From the NCBI GenBank assembly GCA_902793325.1, contig CADBCY010000010.1:30129-94128 (forward strand): a DNA stretch of 64,000 nt. The letters are read 5' to 3'. Source of the DNA: an uncultured Eubacteriales bacterium. GTDB lineage: Bacteria; Bacillota; Clostridia; Christensenellales; Aristaeellaceae. This document shows positions 44,909-53,630 of the stretch, in pieces (position 1 is the first letter of the stretch; every line of letters begins with the position of its first letter). A program made the position numbers and the translations under genes. The notes below the pieces were generated by a model. The model ran no database searches and was not told the origin of the DNA. It saw nothing but the letters and a program-made list of their open reading frames with translations.

Positions 44909-45451
44909 CTATGGGTTCTCGGAAAGGTATTGCAGGAGCTCCGGCGTCATCGACCAGTAGCGGACGCCCCAGCCCTCGAAGCTCCACTCGTCGGCGTAGG
45001 CGTTGCACTCGTAGTCCACGTAGACGAGGTTCCCGTCCCGCGGGACGAAGTTGCTGGGGAACCAGTCGAGGTTCAGGCCCGCCGCCCGCGCGCGGTCGGA
45101 CAGGGCGCGCACCGCGGGGAGGAAGGCGTCGACGCCGCGCCCCGCCTTCAGCAGCTCCAGGATGGTCGGGCCGGGCACGTATTCCTTCAGGATGCGCTCG
45201 TTCGCCGCGTCCACGTCGCAGCGCTCGGGGATGGGGATGCCCGCGTCCTTCAGGCGCAGGTAGTCCCGACGCTCCGCCTCCAGCTTGTCCCCGAAGGCGT
45301 AGTAGTCGCAGGGCTCGTGGTGGAGCTGCTTGAGCACGAAGGCCCGACCCTCCCGCTCCACGAGCCAGGAGTAGCCGCCCTTGCCCTTGCCGAGCAGCCG
45401 CACGACGCCGTAGCGGACGCCGTTGACGTCCAGGAAGGCCGGCGCGTCCAT
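44909..45451 (-). CDS. Small protein-kinase-like phosphotransferase
   Basis: This 180-aa protein looks like a minimal eukaryotic-type kinase fold. A Gly-rich loop (LLGKGKGGYSWLVE, about 19-32), a VAIK-like Lys (FVLKQL, about 38-43) and a catalytic-loop region NLDWFPSNFVPRDGNLVYVDYE (about 128-149) are seen; the usual HRD-x-N and DFG motifs appear as NLDWFPSN and VDYE. A C-lobe is nearly absent. It resembles small RIO/Bud32- or aminoglycoside-kinase-like proteins and the substrate is unknown. It overlaps rseP by one base (TGATG) and precedes ispG by 9 bases, so it is tightly embedded in the isoprenoid/lipid operon. Confidence 0.65.
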   Translation of the reverse strand: MDAPAFLDVNGVRYGVVRLLGKGKGGYSWLVEREGRAFVLKQLHHEPCDYYAFGDKLEAERRDYLRLKDAGIPIPERCDVDAANERILKEYVPGPTILELLKAGRGVDAFLPAVRALSDRARAAGLNLDWFPSNFVPRDGNLVYVDYECNAYADEWSFEGWGVRYWSMTPELLQYLSENP

Positions 45452-46518
45452 CACAGGCTTCCGAACCCGCCGCTGAGTATGCGGGCGATGTCCCGGTAGG
45501 TGAGCACGAGGAACAGCCCGATCAGCAGGAACAGCCCGACGGCGTGCACCATGCCCTCCTTCTCCGGGGGGATGGGCTTGCGCCGCACGGCCTCGACGAC
45601 CAGGAACAGCAGCCGCCCGCCGTCCAGCGCGGGGAAGGGCAGCAGGTTGATGATGCCCAGGTTCAGCGAGATGATGAACATCAGCCACAGCACCGTGGAC
45701 ATGCCCTCCTGGATGTGGGTGCTGACCACCGCGATGATGCCCACCGTGCCCGCGGTGTCCTCCAGGCCCTCGCCGTGGAAGAGCAGCCGCCGCAGGCTGT
45801 CGAGCATGGTGCCCGCGACCTCGACCATGTAGCTGCCGCCCGTGCGCAGCGCCTCCGGGAAGGTATAGGTGCGGGCGTCGAACACGATGCCCACCTGGGG
45901 CCGCGTCTCGCCGGTCTCCGCGTCGGTCACCGCCGTGGGCCGCATGGTGAGCGCGACCTGCTCGCCGTGGCGCAGGACCACCATCTCGATGGTCGCGCCG
46001 GCGCCCGCGCCGCGGATGATTTCGGAAACCGCCTGCACGCCCGGGGCGCCGTTGGCGATCTCCGTGCCGTTGACGGAGAGGATGCGGTCGCCCGCCTGCA
46101 GCCCGGCCTCGACGGCGGGCATATCCTCCATCACCTGGCTGATCACCGGGATGGCCTCGGCGTAGTAGTAGGCGTCCAGCATGACCACGCACACCGCGAA
46201 GGCCAGCACGAAGTTCATGGCCGGGCCGGCCAGCACCGTGAGGAACCGCTTCCACACGGGCTGGTTGTTCATGGCGTGGGGGTTGCTGTTTTGCTCGTCC
46301 TCGCCCTCGAACATGCAGCTTCCGCCCAGGGGAATGGCGCGCAGCGCGAACTGGGTGCCCTTGCGCTTCCAGCTCAGCAGCTTCGGCCCGAAGCCGATGT
46401 TGAACTCCAGCACGCCGATGCCGCACAGCCGGCCGACGAGGAAGTGGCCGAACTCGTGGGCCATCACGATGATGCCCAGCATGACCAGGGCGAGGAAGAT
46501 ATACAGGATTCTCAGCAT
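45451..46518 (-). CDS. rseP: RseP/RasP site-2 intramembrane metalloprotease
   Basis: This 355-aa polytopic protease cleaves transmembrane segments of anti-sigma factors or signal-peptide remnants. It shows the zinc motif MAHEFGHFLVGR (about 19-30), a PDZ domain (about 125-195, with AGLQAGDRILSVNG) and the third-ligand motif NLLPFPALDGGRLLF (about 293-307). It sits in the common cdsA-dxr-rseP order. ATG at 46518 has GGAGG upstream. Confidence 0.95.
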   Translation of the reverse strand: MLRILYIFLALVMLGIIVMAHEFGHFLVGRLCGIGVLEFNIGFGPKLLSWKRKGTQFALRAIPLGGSCMFEGEDEQNSNPHAMNNQPVWKRFLTVLAGPAMNFVLAFAVCVVMLDAYYYAEAIPVISQVMEDMPAVEAGLQAGDRILSVNGTEIANGAPGVQAVSEIIRGAGAGATIEMVVLRHGEQVALTMRPTAVTDAETGETRPQVGIVFDARTYTFPEALRTGGSYMVEVAGTMLDSLRRLLFHGEGLEDTAGTVGIIAVVSTHIQEGMSTVLWLMFIISLNLGIINLLPFPALDGGRLLFLVVEAVRRKPIPPEKEGMVHAVGLFLLIGLFLVLTYRDIARILSGGFGSL

Positions 46519-46555
46519 GGGGATGCCTCCGGGGGTTGAGTTTCTGTGGAATGGC

Positions 46556-47704
46556 TTACAGGGCGGCCCTGACGACCTCGCGGGCGGCGCGGTCGGCGTC
46601 GTAGACGTCGGCGATGGCGCGGATGTCCGTTCGCGGCACGGCGTCGAGCGCGCGCCCGATCAGCTCCGGGATGCGCCCGAAGGGGATCTGCTCCTGCAAA
46701 AACGCGGCCACCGCGGCCTCGTTCGCGCCGTTCAGGATCACCGGCGCGCTGCCGCCCTCCTTCAGCGCCGCCACGGCCATGCCCAGGCAGGGGAAGCGGT
46801 CGGGGTCCGGGGCGGCGAAGTCCAGGTGGCCCAGCGCGGCGAAGTCCAGCGGCTTCGCGCCGTAGGGGACACGCTCGGGCCAGCCCATGGCGTAGCCGAT
46901 CGGCCCGCGCATGTCGGGGTTCCCGAGCTGCGCCAGCACCGCGCCGTCCTCGAACTCCACCATGGAGTGGACGATGCTCTGCGGGTGGATTACCACGTCG
47001 ATCCGATCCGCGGGCATGGCGAACAGGTGGTGGGCCTCGATGACCTCCAGCCCCTTGTTGACCATGCTGGCGCAGTCCACGGTGATCTTGCCGCCCATGT
47101 TCCACGTGGGGTGGGCCAGCACGTCCCGCACGGTGGCGTGGTAGATCCGCGCCCGGTCCCAATCGCGCAGCGCGCCGCCCGAGGCGGTGAGTATGAGCCG
47201 GCGCACCGGGTTGCCCTGCCGCGCCTGCAGGCACTGGAAGATGGCGGAGTGCTCGCTGTCCACGGGCAGCAGCGGGACGTTCCGCGCCGCGGCCTTCTGC
47301 GTCACCAGGTCGCCGCCGGTCACGAGCGCCTCCTTGTTCGCCAGCAGCACGCGCTCGCAGACGTCCAGCGCCGCCCACACGGCGTCCAGGCCCGCGATGC
47401 CCACGATGGCGCACAGGGCGTCCTGCGCGCCGCTGGCGAGCAGCGCCCGCACGGTGGCGTCCGGGCCGAAGAACCACTCGATGTCCCTGAGGTCGTCGGG
47501 GATAACCTTCGGCTCCGCCCGGAGCGCGGCGACGCGCGGCCTGAATTCCCGCGCCAGCGCAAACAGCGCCTCGCTGGAAAACTGGGCGGTGAGGCAGGTG
47601 GCGCGGAAGCGGTCCGGGCAGCGGCGCACGATGTCCAGCGCCTGGGTGCCGATGGAACCGGTGGCGCCGAGCACGGCGAGGGTACGTTGACTTGTCTGTT
47701 GCAT
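46556..47704 (-). CDS. dxr: 1-Deoxy-D-xylulose 5-phosphate reductoisomerase
   Basis: This 382-aa NADPH enzyme makes MEP, the committed isoprenoid step. Motifs: VLGATGSIGTQALDI (11-25), LLANKEALVTGG (about 120-131), LPVDSEHSAIFQCL (about 147-160; metal site), TASGGALRD and PTWNMGGKITVDCASMVNKGLEVIEAHHLF (about 199-228). Length is normal. It is preceded, across a 150-base gap with a perfect hairpin, by cdsA. Confidence 0.97.
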   Translation of the reverse strand: MQQTSQRTLAVLGATGSIGTQALDIVRRCPDRFRATCLTAQFSSEALFALAREFRPRVAALRAEPKVIPDDLRDIEWFFGPDATVRALLASGAQDALCAIVGIAGLDAVWAALDVCERVLLANKEALVTGGDLVTQKAAARNVPLLPVDSEHSAIFQCLQARQGNPVRRLILTASGGALRDWDRARIYHATVRDVLAHPTWNMGGKITVDCASMVNKGLEVIEAHHLFAMPADRIDVVIHPQSIVHSMVEFEDGAVLAQLGNPDMRGPIGYAMGWPERVPYGAKPLDFAALGHLDFAAPDPDRFPCLGMAVAALKEGGSAPVILNGANEAAVAAFLQEQIPFGRIPELIGRALDAVPRTDIRAIADVYDADRAAREVVRAAL

Positions 47705-47723
47705 AGAAACAATCCCTTACGCT

Positions 47724-47760
47724 GGTTTATGGTTCTGAGTTTACCTCAGAACCATAAACC
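47724..47760. repeat. 16-bp perfect hairpin between cdsA and dxr
   Basis: Arms 47724-47739 and 47745-47760 pair perfectly around a 5-base loop. No U-tract follows on either strand. The remaining part of the 150-base gap (47761-47854) holds a smaller GGGCAGG/CCTGCGCCC dyad and no gene. Confidence 0.65.
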
Positions 47761-47854
47761 GTGCGTGAATATTCGATTAAGGTTGGGGGCAGGATTGAAG
47801 CCTGCGCCCGGATCGCCGCGGCGTCCGCGGCGGGCGTGCCGCCCTCGCTTCGCC

Positions 47855-48739
47855 TTACAGGCCCGCGCCGAGGAAGAACGCCCAGCAGGCCGCGCCGCAG
47901 AAGAGTATGCCGTCCAGCCGGTCCAGCATGCCGCCGTGGCCGGGGAAGATGCTGCCGTAGTCCTTGACGCCGCAGTGGCGCTTCACCAGCGAGGCGACGA
48001 GGTCGCCGATCTGCGAGAGCGCGCCCGCCGCCAGGCCGAGTATGGCGAAGGCCCACAGCGGGGGCAGCGGCGCGGCTTGCAGCTCCGCCGCCAGGCCGGG
48101 GAAGCGCGGCGCCAGCAGCGTGGTCACCCAGGGCACCAGCATCGCAAACAGCACGCTGGACGCCAGCCCGGCGACGGAGCCCTCGACGGACTTCTTCGGG
48201 CTGATCTTCGGCGACAGCCGGTGCCTGCCGAAGCGCAGGCCGATGAACAGCGCGAAGGTGTCGTTCACGGAGGCGATGAAGAACGTCAGCACCAGCGCGA
48301 GCGTGGCTGCGGTGCGGGTGCTCAGGTCCTGCAGCGTCAGCAACAGCGCGAACAGCAGCCCCGGGTACAGCATCGGGAACAGCGTCGAGACCATGCGGTC
48401 GTAGGCCACCTCGCCCTCCAGCACGATGACGGTCATGGCCAGCAGCAGGCCGACCGCCAGCGAAAACGCGGGCGGGCTGACGGCGTCCAGCAGCCGCAGC
48501 AGCGGCGCGGGGCCGAACCGCCCGGCGCGCATGGCCTGGGCGAGCACCGCCACGGCGCAGTAGACGTAGCCCGTCCAGGCGGCGGGCCGGCTCCCGGCCT
48601 TCCGCAGGGCGGCGTACACCTCGTAGGTGCTGGCGAGCATGCCGATCAGCAGGATCAGGCGCAGCGGCCAGCCCAGGAACCAGATGCCCAGCCCCATCAG
48701 CACGATCAGCACGATGGCGGTCAATATGCGTTTCAGCAA
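47855..48739 (-). CDS. cdsA: Phosphatidate cytidylyltransferase
   Basis: This about 294-aa membrane enzyme makes CDP-diacylglycerol for phospholipid synthesis. It has about eight membrane segments and the C-terminal signature GALSQIGDLVASLVKRHCGVKDYGSIFPGHGGMLDRLDG (about residues 230-270), with SPKKSVEG before it. TTG at 48739 is chosen because AGGAG lies 8 bases upstream; GTG at 48748 overlaps that site. It follows uppS by 33 bases. Confidence 0.94.
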   Translation of the reverse strand: MLKRILTAIVLIVLMGLGIWFLGWPLRLILLIGMLASTYEVYAALRKAGSRPAAWTGYVYCAVAVLAQAMRAGRFGPAPLLRLLDAVSPPAFSLAVGLLLAMTVIVLEGEVAYDRMVSTLFPMLYPGLLFALLLTLQDLSTRTAATLALVLTFFIASVNDTFALFIGLRFGRHRLSPKISPKKSVEGSVAGLASSVLFAMLVPWVTTLLAPRFPGLAAELQAAPLPPLWAFAILGLAAGALSQIGDLVASLVKRHCGVKDYGSIFPGHGGMLDRLDGILFCGAACWAFFLGAGL

Positions 48740-48772
48740 GGGATTCACTCCTAAAGCGCCCGGCTCGGCGCG

Positions 48773-49804
48773 TCAGTCGTCGGCCTTCTCGGCTTCTCCG
48801 TCGTCCTTCGGGAAGATGACGGGGGTGATGTTCAGCACGAAATCCTCGGTTTCATCCCCGGCGTCCGGCTCGGAGGGGATGTCCTCCGGCGCGTCCGGCC
48901 CGGATTCCGGCTCATACTCCGGCGCGGGTTCCGGCGCGGCTTCGACGGTCGCTTCGGCCGCTTCTTCCGGCGCTTCCTGCGCCTCGGCGTCCCGGGCCTC
49001 CGTGCCGCCGAAGCGACGCTCCCGCCCGGCGTAGGTGCGCAGGCACTGCATGTAGCGGTCCCGGTCGAAGTCGGGCCAGAGGATGTCGTCGAAGATGAAC
49101 TCCGCGTAGGCCAGTTGCCAGGGCAGGAAGTTGGAGGTGCGCTGCTCGCCGCTGGTGCGGATCAGCACGTCCACGTCCGGCGAGTCGGCCGCGTACAGCT
49201 CGGCGGCGAAGGCGTCCTCGTCGATGGCGGTGGGCATGATCTCGCCGTCCAGCGCCTTCTGCGCCAGGATCCGCGCCGCGCGGGTCAGCTCCGCCCGCCC
49301 GCCGTAGTTGAGCGCGATGTTCAGCTTGAGGCCGGTGTTGTCCTTCGTGCGCTCCATGGCGCTCACCACGGCCTCGCGCTGCCGGGCGGGCAGGCCGTCC
49401 ACGTCGCCCAGGATCTTGATGCGCACGTTCTTCTCGTCCAGCTCGTCGATCTCCGAGTTGAAGTATTGCAGCAGCAGCCCCATCAGCGCGTCCACTTCCT
49501 CCTTGGAGCGCGCCCAGTTCTCCGTGGAGAAGGCGTACAGGCTCAGCGCCTCGATGCCCCAGTCGTCGCTGGCGCGGATGATGTCGCGCAGCGCCTCGGT
49601 GCCCGCGGCGTGCCCGGCGGAGCGGGGCAGCCCGCGCTGGGTGGCCCAGCGGCCGTTGCCGTCCATGATGATGGCCACGTGCCGGGGCATGCGCGCGGGG
49701 GGCAGCGCCGCGACCGGCGCGGCGGTGACCGGGGTGACGGTGATGTACCTGGGCTTGGGCCGGAAGGCGTTCGACAGGAGCTGGGTCAGCTTTTCAAAGA
49801 ACAC
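48773..49804 (-). CDS. uppS: Undecaprenyl diphosphate synthase with acidic C-terminal extension
   Basis: This cis-prenyltransferase makes the undecaprenyl carrier for cell-wall synthesis. The core (about 40-268) has HVAIIMDGNGRWATQRGLPRSAGHAAG (catalytic Asp in MDGNGRWA), LYAFSTENWARS, ALNYGGRAEL and DVLIRTSGEQRTSNFLPWQLAYAEF. The last 70-75 residues form a Glu/Ala/Pro/Asp-rich tail absent from usual UppS (about 230-260 aa), and the first 35 residues are also extra. GTG at 49804 has GAGGTGA 5-6 bases upstream; GTG at 49813 is the alternative. Confidence 0.93.
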   Translation of the reverse strand: MFFEKLTQLLSNAFRPKPRYITVTPVTAAPVAALPPARMPRHVAIIMDGNGRWATQRGLPRSAGHAAGTEALRDIIRASDDWGIEALSLYAFSTENWARSKEEVDALMGLLLQYFNSEIDELDEKNVRIKILGDVDGLPARQREAVVSAMERTKDNTGLKLNIALNYGGRAELTRAARILAQKALDGEIMPTAIDEDAFAAELYAADSPDVDVLIRTSGEQRTSNFLPWQLAYAEFIFDDILWPDFDRDRYMQCLRTYAGRERRFGGTEARDAEAQEAPEEAAEATVEAAPEPAPEYEPESGPDAPEDIPSEPDAGDETEDFVLNITPVIFPKDDGEAEKADD

Positions 49805-49858
49805 GGCGGTCACCTCGTTTCAGGTCGTCCATACGGCGTATTGCGTCCATGATGCGCC

Positions 49859-49886
49859 CATGGGCAGCCCGAACGGGCTGCCCATG
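49859..49886. repeat. 12-bp hairpin between frr and uppS
   Basis: Arms 49859-49870 and 49875-49886 pair perfectly with a 4-base loop. It lacks a U-tract, so read-through from frr into uppS is expected. Confidence 0.55.
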
Positions 49887-49902
49887 CCTGCGCTTGGCGG
49901 AA

Positions 49903-50460
49903 TCAGACGGACATGATCTCCTTTTCCTTGTCCGCGCCCACCTTGTCCAGCTCTTCGATGTGGGCGTCGGTGACCTTCTGCAGGTCCTTTTCGGCGACCT
50001 TCTGGTCGTCCTCGGTGATGACGGAGTCCTTCTTCATCTTCTTGATCTGCTCCATGGCGTCGCGGCGGATGGAGCGGATGGCGACCTTGCCCTCCTCGAT
50101 CTGCTTTTTCACCTGCTTGCACAGCTCCTTGCGGCGCTCGCCGGTCAGCTCCGGCACCAGCAGGCGGATCACCTTGCCGTCGTTGGAGGGGTTGATGCCG
50201 ATGTCGGACTTCTGGATGGCCTTCTCGATGGGGCCGATCATCTTCGGCTCCCACGGCGCGATGACCAGCAGCCGCGGCTCGGGGGAGGAGATGTTGCCCA
50301 CCTGGTTCAACTGGGTGGGGGTACCGTAGTAATCCACGGTGATCTTATCCAGGATCTGGGGGTTGGCGCGGCCCGCGCGCAGGGTATTCAGGTCCTTCTG
50401 GATCACGGCGATGGTCTTGTCCATCTTGTTGCCGGCGGTTTTGATGGTCTCCTTATACAT
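49903..50460 (-). CDS. frr: Ribosome recycling factor
   Basis: This 185-aa protein splits post-termination ribosomes together with EF-G. It shows LNTLRAGRANPQILDKITVDYYGTPTQLNQ (about 25-54), LVIAPWEPKMIGPIEKAI and VPELTGERRKELCKQVKK (about 102-119), the standard RRF signature. ATG at 50460 has GGGAGGT upstream. It is the first gene of the long minus-strand operon frr-uppS-cdsA-dxr-rseP-kinase-ispG-GNAT-polC. Confidence 0.98.
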   Translation of the reverse strand: MYKETIKTAGNKMDKTIAVIQKDLNTLRAGRANPQILDKITVDYYGTPTQLNQVGNISSPEPRLLVIAPWEPKMIGPIEKAIQKSDIGINPSNDGKVIRLLVPELTGERRKELCKQVKKQIEEGKVAIRSIRRDAMEQIKKMKKDSVITEDDQKVAEKDLQKVTDAHIEELDKVGADKEKEIMSV

Positions 50461-50511
50461 AATCGTACCTCCCAACTTCTGATAGTGCGAAACGAAGAAT
50501 TTCTGACTTAT

Positions 50512-50540
50512 ATTGTAGCCGAAACGGCGGGAAATAGCAA
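50512..50540 (-). promoter_or_regulatory. Promoter of the frr operon
   Basis: On the minus strand TTGCTA and TACAAT with a 17-base spacer, about 50 bases before frr. I found no other strong promoter down to polC, although the hairpins at 49859 and 47724 could divide the transcript. Confidence 0.7.
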
Positions 50541-50584
50541 GCCTTTTTTTAAGAAAAGGCGACGATCCGGGGCAGGGAAGGACA

Positions 50585-50619
50585 CAGAGAAACCGCCGCC
50601 CGGGTATACCGGGCGGCGG
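50585..50619 (-). terminator. Terminator of the class A PBP gene
   Basis: An 11-bp perfect GC stem (50593-50603 with 50609-50619) is followed on the minus strand by TTTCTCTGTG. Confidence 0.75.
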
Positions 50620-50634
50620 CAGGCGGTCGGCGGG

Positions 50635-53031
50635 TTATTTCCCCAGCGTGCACACGCCGATGCTGGCGGTGGTGTCGTTGGTGGAGGCGCCGACGAAGTA
50701 CTTGGTCACGTCCGACAGCTTTCGCGCGTTCCGCAGGGGATGGCCCTCGGGAATGTAGATCATGCCGAACTTGCGGGTGCTCTTGCAGCGGGCGGAGGCG
50801 ATCTTGTGGCTGTAGGTGCAGATCGTCACCGTGCGGTGCATGTTGCAGGGCGTGGTGGGCACCGTGCCCTGCAGGAAGTAGTCCGTGGTGGGGGCGTAGC
50901 CGTTGGCGTCCTCGCGGCAGGCCGTGGTGGGCGCCATGCCGGACACGCTGCACACGGTGCCCGCCACCAGGCCGTAGTCCCTGGGCGAGCCGGACAGTAT
51001 GGGCCGGTCGGTGGTGCAGCCGGTCAGCGCGTGGACCTGCGTCATGATGGCGGCCCACAAGGGCGCGGCGTACGTGCCGCCGGTGGCGTCGGAGGAGAGC
51101 GGCTTGTAGTTGTCCGAGCCGATCCACACCGCGCCAGAGTAGTAGGCGGTCATGCCCGCGAAGGTCACGCCGATGTTGTTGGTGTTGGTGCCCGTCTTGC
51201 CTGCCACCGTCAGCCCGCCGAAGTTGGCCGCGGAGCCGGTGCCGACGCCCTGGGTGACGCAGCCCTTCAGCACATCCACCAGCATGTAGGCGGTGGAGGA
51301 CTTGAAGGCCTGCCAGGTCTGCTGCACCTCGCCCACGTCGATGTACACCGTGCCGTCGGGGTTCAGCACCTGGGTGAATGCATAGGATTCCTGGTAGATG
51401 CCGCGGTTCGCGATGGCGCCGTAGGCGGCGGCCATCTCGATCATCGAAACGCCCGAGGAGCCCAGGGCCAGGCCGGAGCCGGTAGCCAGGATGTGGTTGG
51501 CGTTGATGCCCAGCTTCAGCAGGTACGTGACGGCGTTGGTGACGCCGACGTTGTCCATCAGCACGTGGGCCGTGGAGGTGTTGTGGGACTTGTTGATGGC
51601 CTGCCGCATGGACTCGACGCCGGTGTAGTCCCCGCCGCTGAAGTTGGTGGGGAAGCCGGATTCGCTGTTCCAGCCCTTGATGGGGATGGGCAGGTTCAGC
51701 ACCGGGCTGCCGGGCGAATAGCCCATGTCAAAGGCGGGGCCGTAGACGGACAGCGGCTTCAGCGACGAGCCCACGGGCATGTCGTTCTGGTAGGCGCGGT
51801 TGAGCTGCTTGCGCGTCACCGGCTCGCTGCGCCCGCCGACGATGGCCACCAGCTCGCCGGTGTGCCAGTTCATCACCGCCGCGGCGCACTGGGGCTGCAC
51901 CACCGTCAGGTATTCGCCGCCGCCCAGGGACGCCTGGGTGGAGCTGTCGTTGGAGTAGCGCATGCTGGGGTAGCGCGTCCAGTCGGTGATGGTATCCTGC
52001 ACGGCCTTCTGCACGTCGGCGTTCAGCGAGGTGAACACCTTGTAGCCGCCGTTGCGCAGCTTGGTCTCCATCTGGCTGCGGTTGAAGGAGTTGTCCTCCA
52101 GGCCCTCGACCCGCAGCATCTTGGTGACCACGTCGTAGATGGAATACTCCACGTAGTAGGCGTTGTCGTACATGTTGCTGCTGGCGGCGGTGGAGGTCTG
52201 CACGATGTTCAGCCGCTCACTGATGGCCTGGTTGTATTCCTCGTCGGTGATCAGCCGCTGGTTGTGCATCTGCTCGAGCACGTAGTTGGTGTTGTCCTCG
52301 ATGACGTTCGGGGTGTTGCGCACGTAGTAGTTGGTGCGGGGGTTGTAGCGCCAGGGGTTTCGGATGATGCGGGCCAGGCAGGCGCACTCGCGCAGGCTGA
52401 GCTGGTCCAGGTCCTTGCCGAAGTAATCCTGGGCGGCGATCTTCACGCCGTAGCTGGAGCCGCCCATGTAGATGACGTTCAGGTAGGCCTCCAGGATCTG
52501 CGCCTTGGTCATGCGCTTCTCCAGCTCCAGCGCCAGGTAGGCCTCCTGCATCTTGCGCTTGTAGTTCTGGTCGCTGGTCAGCAGCGTCAGCTTTACCAAC
52601 TGGCAGGTGATGGTGGACGCGCCCTGGGTGTTGCCGCCCAGCAGGTTGTTCACCAGCGCGCCGGCGATGCGCTTCAGGTCGACGCCGTGGTGCTCGTAGA
52701 AGCGGGCGTCCTCGACGGAGGTGACGGCGTTGATGAGCTGCTGCGGGATGTCCTTGAGCTCCACGTAGATTCGGTTTTCCGAGCCCTTGAACTCCATGAT
52801 GAGGTGGCCGACGCTGTCGTAGATGAACGAGGTCTGCGACTGCGCGCCGATGGCTTCGAGGTTCAGGTCCGGCGCGGTGTCCACCCAGGCCTTGGCGATG
52901 CCGCCCACCAGGCCCGCGCCGGTGACGCCGATGAGCAGCACCACGAAGAACAGCATCTTCGCGGTGGTGATGACCACGGAAAACAGGAAGTTTCGCTCTG
53001 CTTCCCGGGGCTTGAAGAACGAATATTTCAA
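50635..53031 (-). CDS. Class A penicillin-binding protein (transglycosylase/transpeptidase)
   Basis: This about 798-aa bifunctional wall synthase has a cytoplasmic N-terminus, one membrane anchor (about 20-45), a GT51 glycosyltransferase domain with SVEDARFYEHHGVDLKRI (about 105-122, catalytic Glu) and GASTITCQLVKL, and a transpeptidase domain with SxxK in GSSLKPLSVYG (about 425), SxN in NKSHNTSTAH (about 480) and KTG in VAGKTGTNTNN. The C-terminal about 120 residues contain seven Cys (for example AGTVCSVSGMAPTTACRE), an unusual extracytoplasmic feature. TTG at 53031 is chosen (AGGAGG 10 bases upstream, first residues LKYSFFKPREAERN); the ATG-led frame to 53118 would run through the -10 element. 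Confidence 0.92.
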   Translation of the reverse strand: MKYSFFKPREAERNFLFSVVITTAKMLFFVVLLIGVTGAGLVGGIAKAWVDTAPDLNLEAIGAQSQTSFIYDSVGHLIMEFKGSENRIYVELKDIPQQLINAVTSVEDARFYEHHGVDLKRIAGALVNNLLGGNTQGASTITCQLVKLTLLTSDQNYKRKMQEAYLALELEKRMTKAQILEAYLNVIYMGGSSYGVKIAAQDYFGKDLDQLSLRECACLARIIRNPWRYNPRTNYYVRNTPNVIEDNTNYVLEQMHNQRLITDEEYNQAISERLNIVQTSTAASSNMYDNAYYVEYSIYDVVTKMLRVEGLEDNSFNRSQMETKLRNGGYKVFTSLNADVQKAVQDTITDWTRYPSMRYSNDSSTQASLGGGEYLTVVQPQCAAAVMNWHTGELVAIVGGRSEPVTRKQLNRAYQNDMPVGSSLKPLSVYGPAFDMGYSPGSPVLNLPIPIKGWNSESGFPTNFSGGDYTGVESMRQAINKSHNTSTAHVLMDNVGVTNAVTYLLKLGINANHILATGSGLALGSSGVSMIEMAAAYGAIANRGIYQESYAFTQVLNPDGTVYIDVGEVQQTWQAFKSSTAYMLVDVLKGCVTQGVGTGSAANFGGLTVAGKTGTNTNNIGVTFAGMTAYYSGAVWIGSDNYKPLSSDATGGTYAAPLWAAIMTQVHALTGCTTDRPILSGSPRDYGLVAGTVCSVSGMAPTTACREDANGYAPTTDYFLQGTVPTTPCNMHRTVTICTYSHKIASARCKSTRKFGMIYIPEGHPLRNARKLSDVTKYFVGASTNDTTASIGVCTLGK

Positions 53032-53085
53032 TTCAGCGTTTCCTCCTGAGGGAAAGATTCGATCTGGACAGAGTACACCTCTTCT

Positions 53086-53091
53086 ATTATA
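53086..53091 (-). promoter_or_regulatory. Extended -10 element of the PBP gene
   Basis: TGTGCTATAAT on the minus strand, about 55 bases before the start. There is no good -35 at 17 bases, so recognition may rely on the TG extension. Confidence 0.55.
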
Positions 53092-53200
53092 GCACACATG
53101 GCGCATGCGTGCGCGCATTTTTCATGTCAATTTGATGAACATTGAAGGTTAAATCATGGTGAACCTGCGCGCGCCGGGCGCGTGCGCCGCCGCCAAAACG

Positions 53201-53245
53201 CCCTCGCCCCGCCCGCAACGACGGCAGCTGCGGGCGGGGCGAGGG
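53201..53245 (-). terminator. Strong GC terminator of the small membrane protein gene
   Basis: A 16-bp perfect stem (53201-53216 with 53230-53245, 13-base loop) is followed on the minus strand by GCGTTTTGG. Confidence 0.7.
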
Positions 53246-53259
53246 GTTCCGGCGGGCGA

Positions 53260-53538
53260 TCAGCCCTTGTTGGCCTTGCGCCTGGCCATGCGGTACATCT
53301 TGCTGACCTTGTTGTAGATGAGGCCGTTCATGATCAGGTTCAACCCGATGAGCAGGCCGACGAACGCGAACACGCAGATGATGCCCACCATGACGGAGGT
53401 GTTGGAAATCTTCGCCAGGGCGGTGATGTTCGCGGACAGGGTGACCTTGTAGTCGATCAGGGCATTGGCCGCCAGCGCGCCAAGGCCGGTGAAGCCGAGG
53501 AAGGTGATGATGCCCAGCAGTACGCAAATAACACCCAT
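53260..53538 (-). CDS. Small two-segment membrane protein of unknown function
   Basis: This 92-aa protein has two predicted membrane segments (about 4-27 and 47-70) and a basic C-terminus (KMYRMARRKANKG), which the positive-inside rule places in the cytoplasm. There is no known domain. ATG at 53538 has AGGAGAA upstream, and the gene has a consensus promoter and its own terminator, so it is a real monocistronic gene. Confidence 0.8.
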   Translation of the reverse strand: MGVICVLLGIITFLGFTGLGALAANALIDYKVTLSANITALAKISNTSVMVGIICVFAFVGLLIGLNLIMNGLIYNKVSKMYRMARRKANKG

Positions 53539-53570
53539 CGTGATTCTCCTAACATATAATTGATGGATTC

Positions 53571-53599
53571 ATTATACTGTTTTTTCCCCGCACTGTCAA
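53571..53599 (-). promoter_or_regulatory. Consensus promoter of the small membrane protein gene
   Basis: On the minus strand TTGACA and TATAAT with a 17-base spacer. Confidence 0.88.
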
Positions 53600-53630
53600 G
53601 GGAAGATTCCCGGCGGCGTTTCATCGCAAG

